Shown here in pieces: positions 6,667 to 7,919 of a stretch of 7,919 nucleotides of DNA. Positions within the stretch are counted from its first letter, which is position 1. Every line of letters starts with the position of its first letter. This DNA is from an uncultured Selenomonadales bacterium (GTDB taxonomy: Bacteria; Bacillota; Negativicutes; Selenomonadales; Selenomonadaceae), in assembly GCA_937915885.1 (NCBI GenBank), contig CALGGP010000247.1:1-7919 (forward strand). The letters run 5' to 3'. Position numbers and translations under genes: made by a program. Below the pieces are notes generated by a model that was not told the DNA's origin, did no database searches, and saw only the letters and a list, made by a program, of their open reading frames with translations.

Positions 6667-7919
6667 TCAATCGAAGTAAATCACTTCGTCGAGGAGGAAG
6701 CCGAGCGAATAAATCTGCGGCAGAATTTTTTCGCCCAACCGATCGAACTCCGCGCGGAATTTTTCATCGTCGAGGAGATTGGCGTCCTTCAACGCTCCGA
6801 ACACTTGATAGCGTCCCGCGTCCCACGTTTCTATCTTAAACTTTCTTCGATCGAGCTCCTCGAGCAGTGCATAGAACTGCCGATAAATTTTTTTCGCTTC
6901 GTCGAGCACAGCTCTTGCCTCCGTCGACAACGAAGCCGCTTTCAACCATTGAGCAGCAAACCGATCCTCATCGTTGACGTCGACGCCCCACTCTCTTAGC
7001 TCTTCTATCGTCCAAGGATATAAATTATTTTTGATCTGATAAATCTCGCCCTCGTACTCGACGTCCTTCAACGCCGTCGTGCAATTGGACGGCGCAAACA
7101 ACGACCATACGACGCAATCATTGACAAACTCCGTCGGCAATTTTTTCGTCGGGCGGAGGAATTGATCGCAATCGTTGAGCCACGTGGCGCGCGGCAATCG
7201 ACGGACGGTATGAACGATCATACTCCGCTCGAAATTATCTGCCGTCACCGATAGCGCCCCCGCGCTTACATACGGTCCAGACAACAGCGCCGTATAATTT
7301 TGATTGAAAAAATCATTGCCCTTACTCGCCAGCGACGCCAAAAATCCCTCCGCTATTCGATCTCGACGATCTTTATTATTGCGCGCAACCGTGAGCGCGT
7401 TCGACAGCGGCGGAAATTTTTTCGTTGCCGCCGGACGCGCGATCCATTTGCTGAGAAATTTTCCGCGCGGAATCGATTTTATTTTTTTCACTCCGATTTT
7501 ATCAAGCCGATTATTGAACACTTCCAACTTGATCTTTTGCTTCGTCAACGGTATGTGTTCGGCAAGATTCCACATCAGAAATCCGACGGGAAAATTCCCT
7601 TTGATTCCTTGAAACGCCTTCGATGGAAATATAAAGCCGCCCTCAAATTTATAATCGAAGAATCGATCGCGCATCTTTTGATCATTTGTCGCAAGCATAT
7701 ACTTGAGCGTCGAAAACATTCCGAGGAGCGTTTGACGCGCGCTGAGTTCTCGATTGATGCGATAGAGGAACTGCGCAAAAAGTTCCCGGCTGGTTTCGCC
7801 CATGCCCTCCGCCGTCATAAGTTTTCGGATCGCCGTCATCGAGACAAAATTTTTATTGACTTTGTCGGAGCCGCGCTCGGGATTGTTGGCGGTCGCATAC
7901 GGCGGATTGATGAACACTA
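6667..7919 (-). CDS. N6-adenine DNA methyltransferase, C-terminal part (cut by the window edge)
   Basis: The frame is open to the window edge and about 416 residues are visible. Four codons from the edge it reads FINPPY, the NPPY motif IV of N6-adenine amino-methyltransferases, which forms the catalytic pocket. The SAM-binding motif and the start lie outside. The apparent GTG start at 7917 is only the third base-triplet before the motif and is not a real start. After the motif come SRELFAQFLYRINRELS and GMFSTLKYML, typical of the helices and strand behind motif IV. The remainder (about 120-300) is probably target-recognition or linker sequence. The end is helical and charged (EARAVLDEAKKIYRQFYALLEELDRR is within about 325-360). 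No nuclease motif is visible in this part. It could be a type I-like modification subunit, a type IIG enzyme whose nuclease domain is N-terminal, or an orphan methylase. It ends 27 bases before the hcp operon's -35 box. Confidence 0.8.
   Translation of the reverse strand, partial: VFINPPYATANNPERGSDKVNKNFVSMTAIRKLMTAEGMGETSRELFAQFLYRINRELSARQTLLGMFSTLKYMLATNDQKMRDRFFDYKFEGGFIFPSKAFQGIKGNFPVGFLMWNLAEHIPLTKQKIKLEVFNNRLDKIGVKKIKSIPRGKFLSKWIARPAATKKFPPLSNALTVARNNKDRRDRIAEGFLASLASKGNDFFNQNYTALLSGPYVSAGALSVTADNFERSMIVHTVRRLPRATWLNDCDQFLRPTKKLPTEFVNDCVVWSLFAPSNCTTALKDVEYEGEIYQIKNNLYPWTIEELREWGVDVNDEDRFAAQWLKAASLSTEARAVLDEAKKIYRQFYALLEELDRRKFKIETWDAGRYQVFGALKDANLLDDEKFRAEFDRLGEKILPQIYSLGFLLDEVIYFD

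Overview
All genes in this window lie on the minus strand, so transcription runs from high to low coordinates. By eye, base composition is slightly above half G+C, with many short A/T runs. A class I hybrid cluster protein points to an anaerobic or microaerophilic bacterium. Two periplasmic-adaptor (HlyD-type) proteins suggest a two-membrane envelope. An anaerobic diderm such as a Negativicute would fit, but this is a weak inference and no marker gene confirms it.

Layout in order of transcription. (1) 7919-6667: the C-terminal part of an N6-adenine DNA methyltransferase, cut by the window edge; its NPPY catalytic motif lies right at the edge. (2) 6640-4548: a two-gene stress operon. A clear housekeeping-type promoter (TTGACT, 17 bp, TAATAT) drives a small cupin protein and then hcp (hydroxylamine reductase / hybrid cluster protein). 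All expected metal-cluster ligands of Hcp are present. A textbook rho-independent terminator follows. (3) 4535-1: a tightly overlapping export operon that runs off the left edge. It encodes a membrane-anchored RND/HlyD-like adaptor, a second short HlyD-type adaptor of the NHLM bacteriocin-system kind, a C39 peptidase/permease/ATPase ABC transporter (NHLM ABC1 type), and the first 55 codons of what looks like the partner NHLM ABC2 ABC transporter.

How the genes work together: in NHLM systems the ABC1 protein removes a double-glycine-type leader from a ribosomally made, modified peptide and exports it. ABC2 and the HlyD protein are constant partners. Here the module carries an extra adaptor as its first gene. 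No precursor peptide or modifying enzyme is visible, so the cargo must be encoded to the left of position 1 or elsewhere. The hcp-cupin operon is a separate unit for nitrosative or redox stress.

No tRNA, rRNA, insertion sequence, CRISPR array or long gene-free stretch is present. The largest gaps are about 83 and 110 bases, and both hold regulatory sites.
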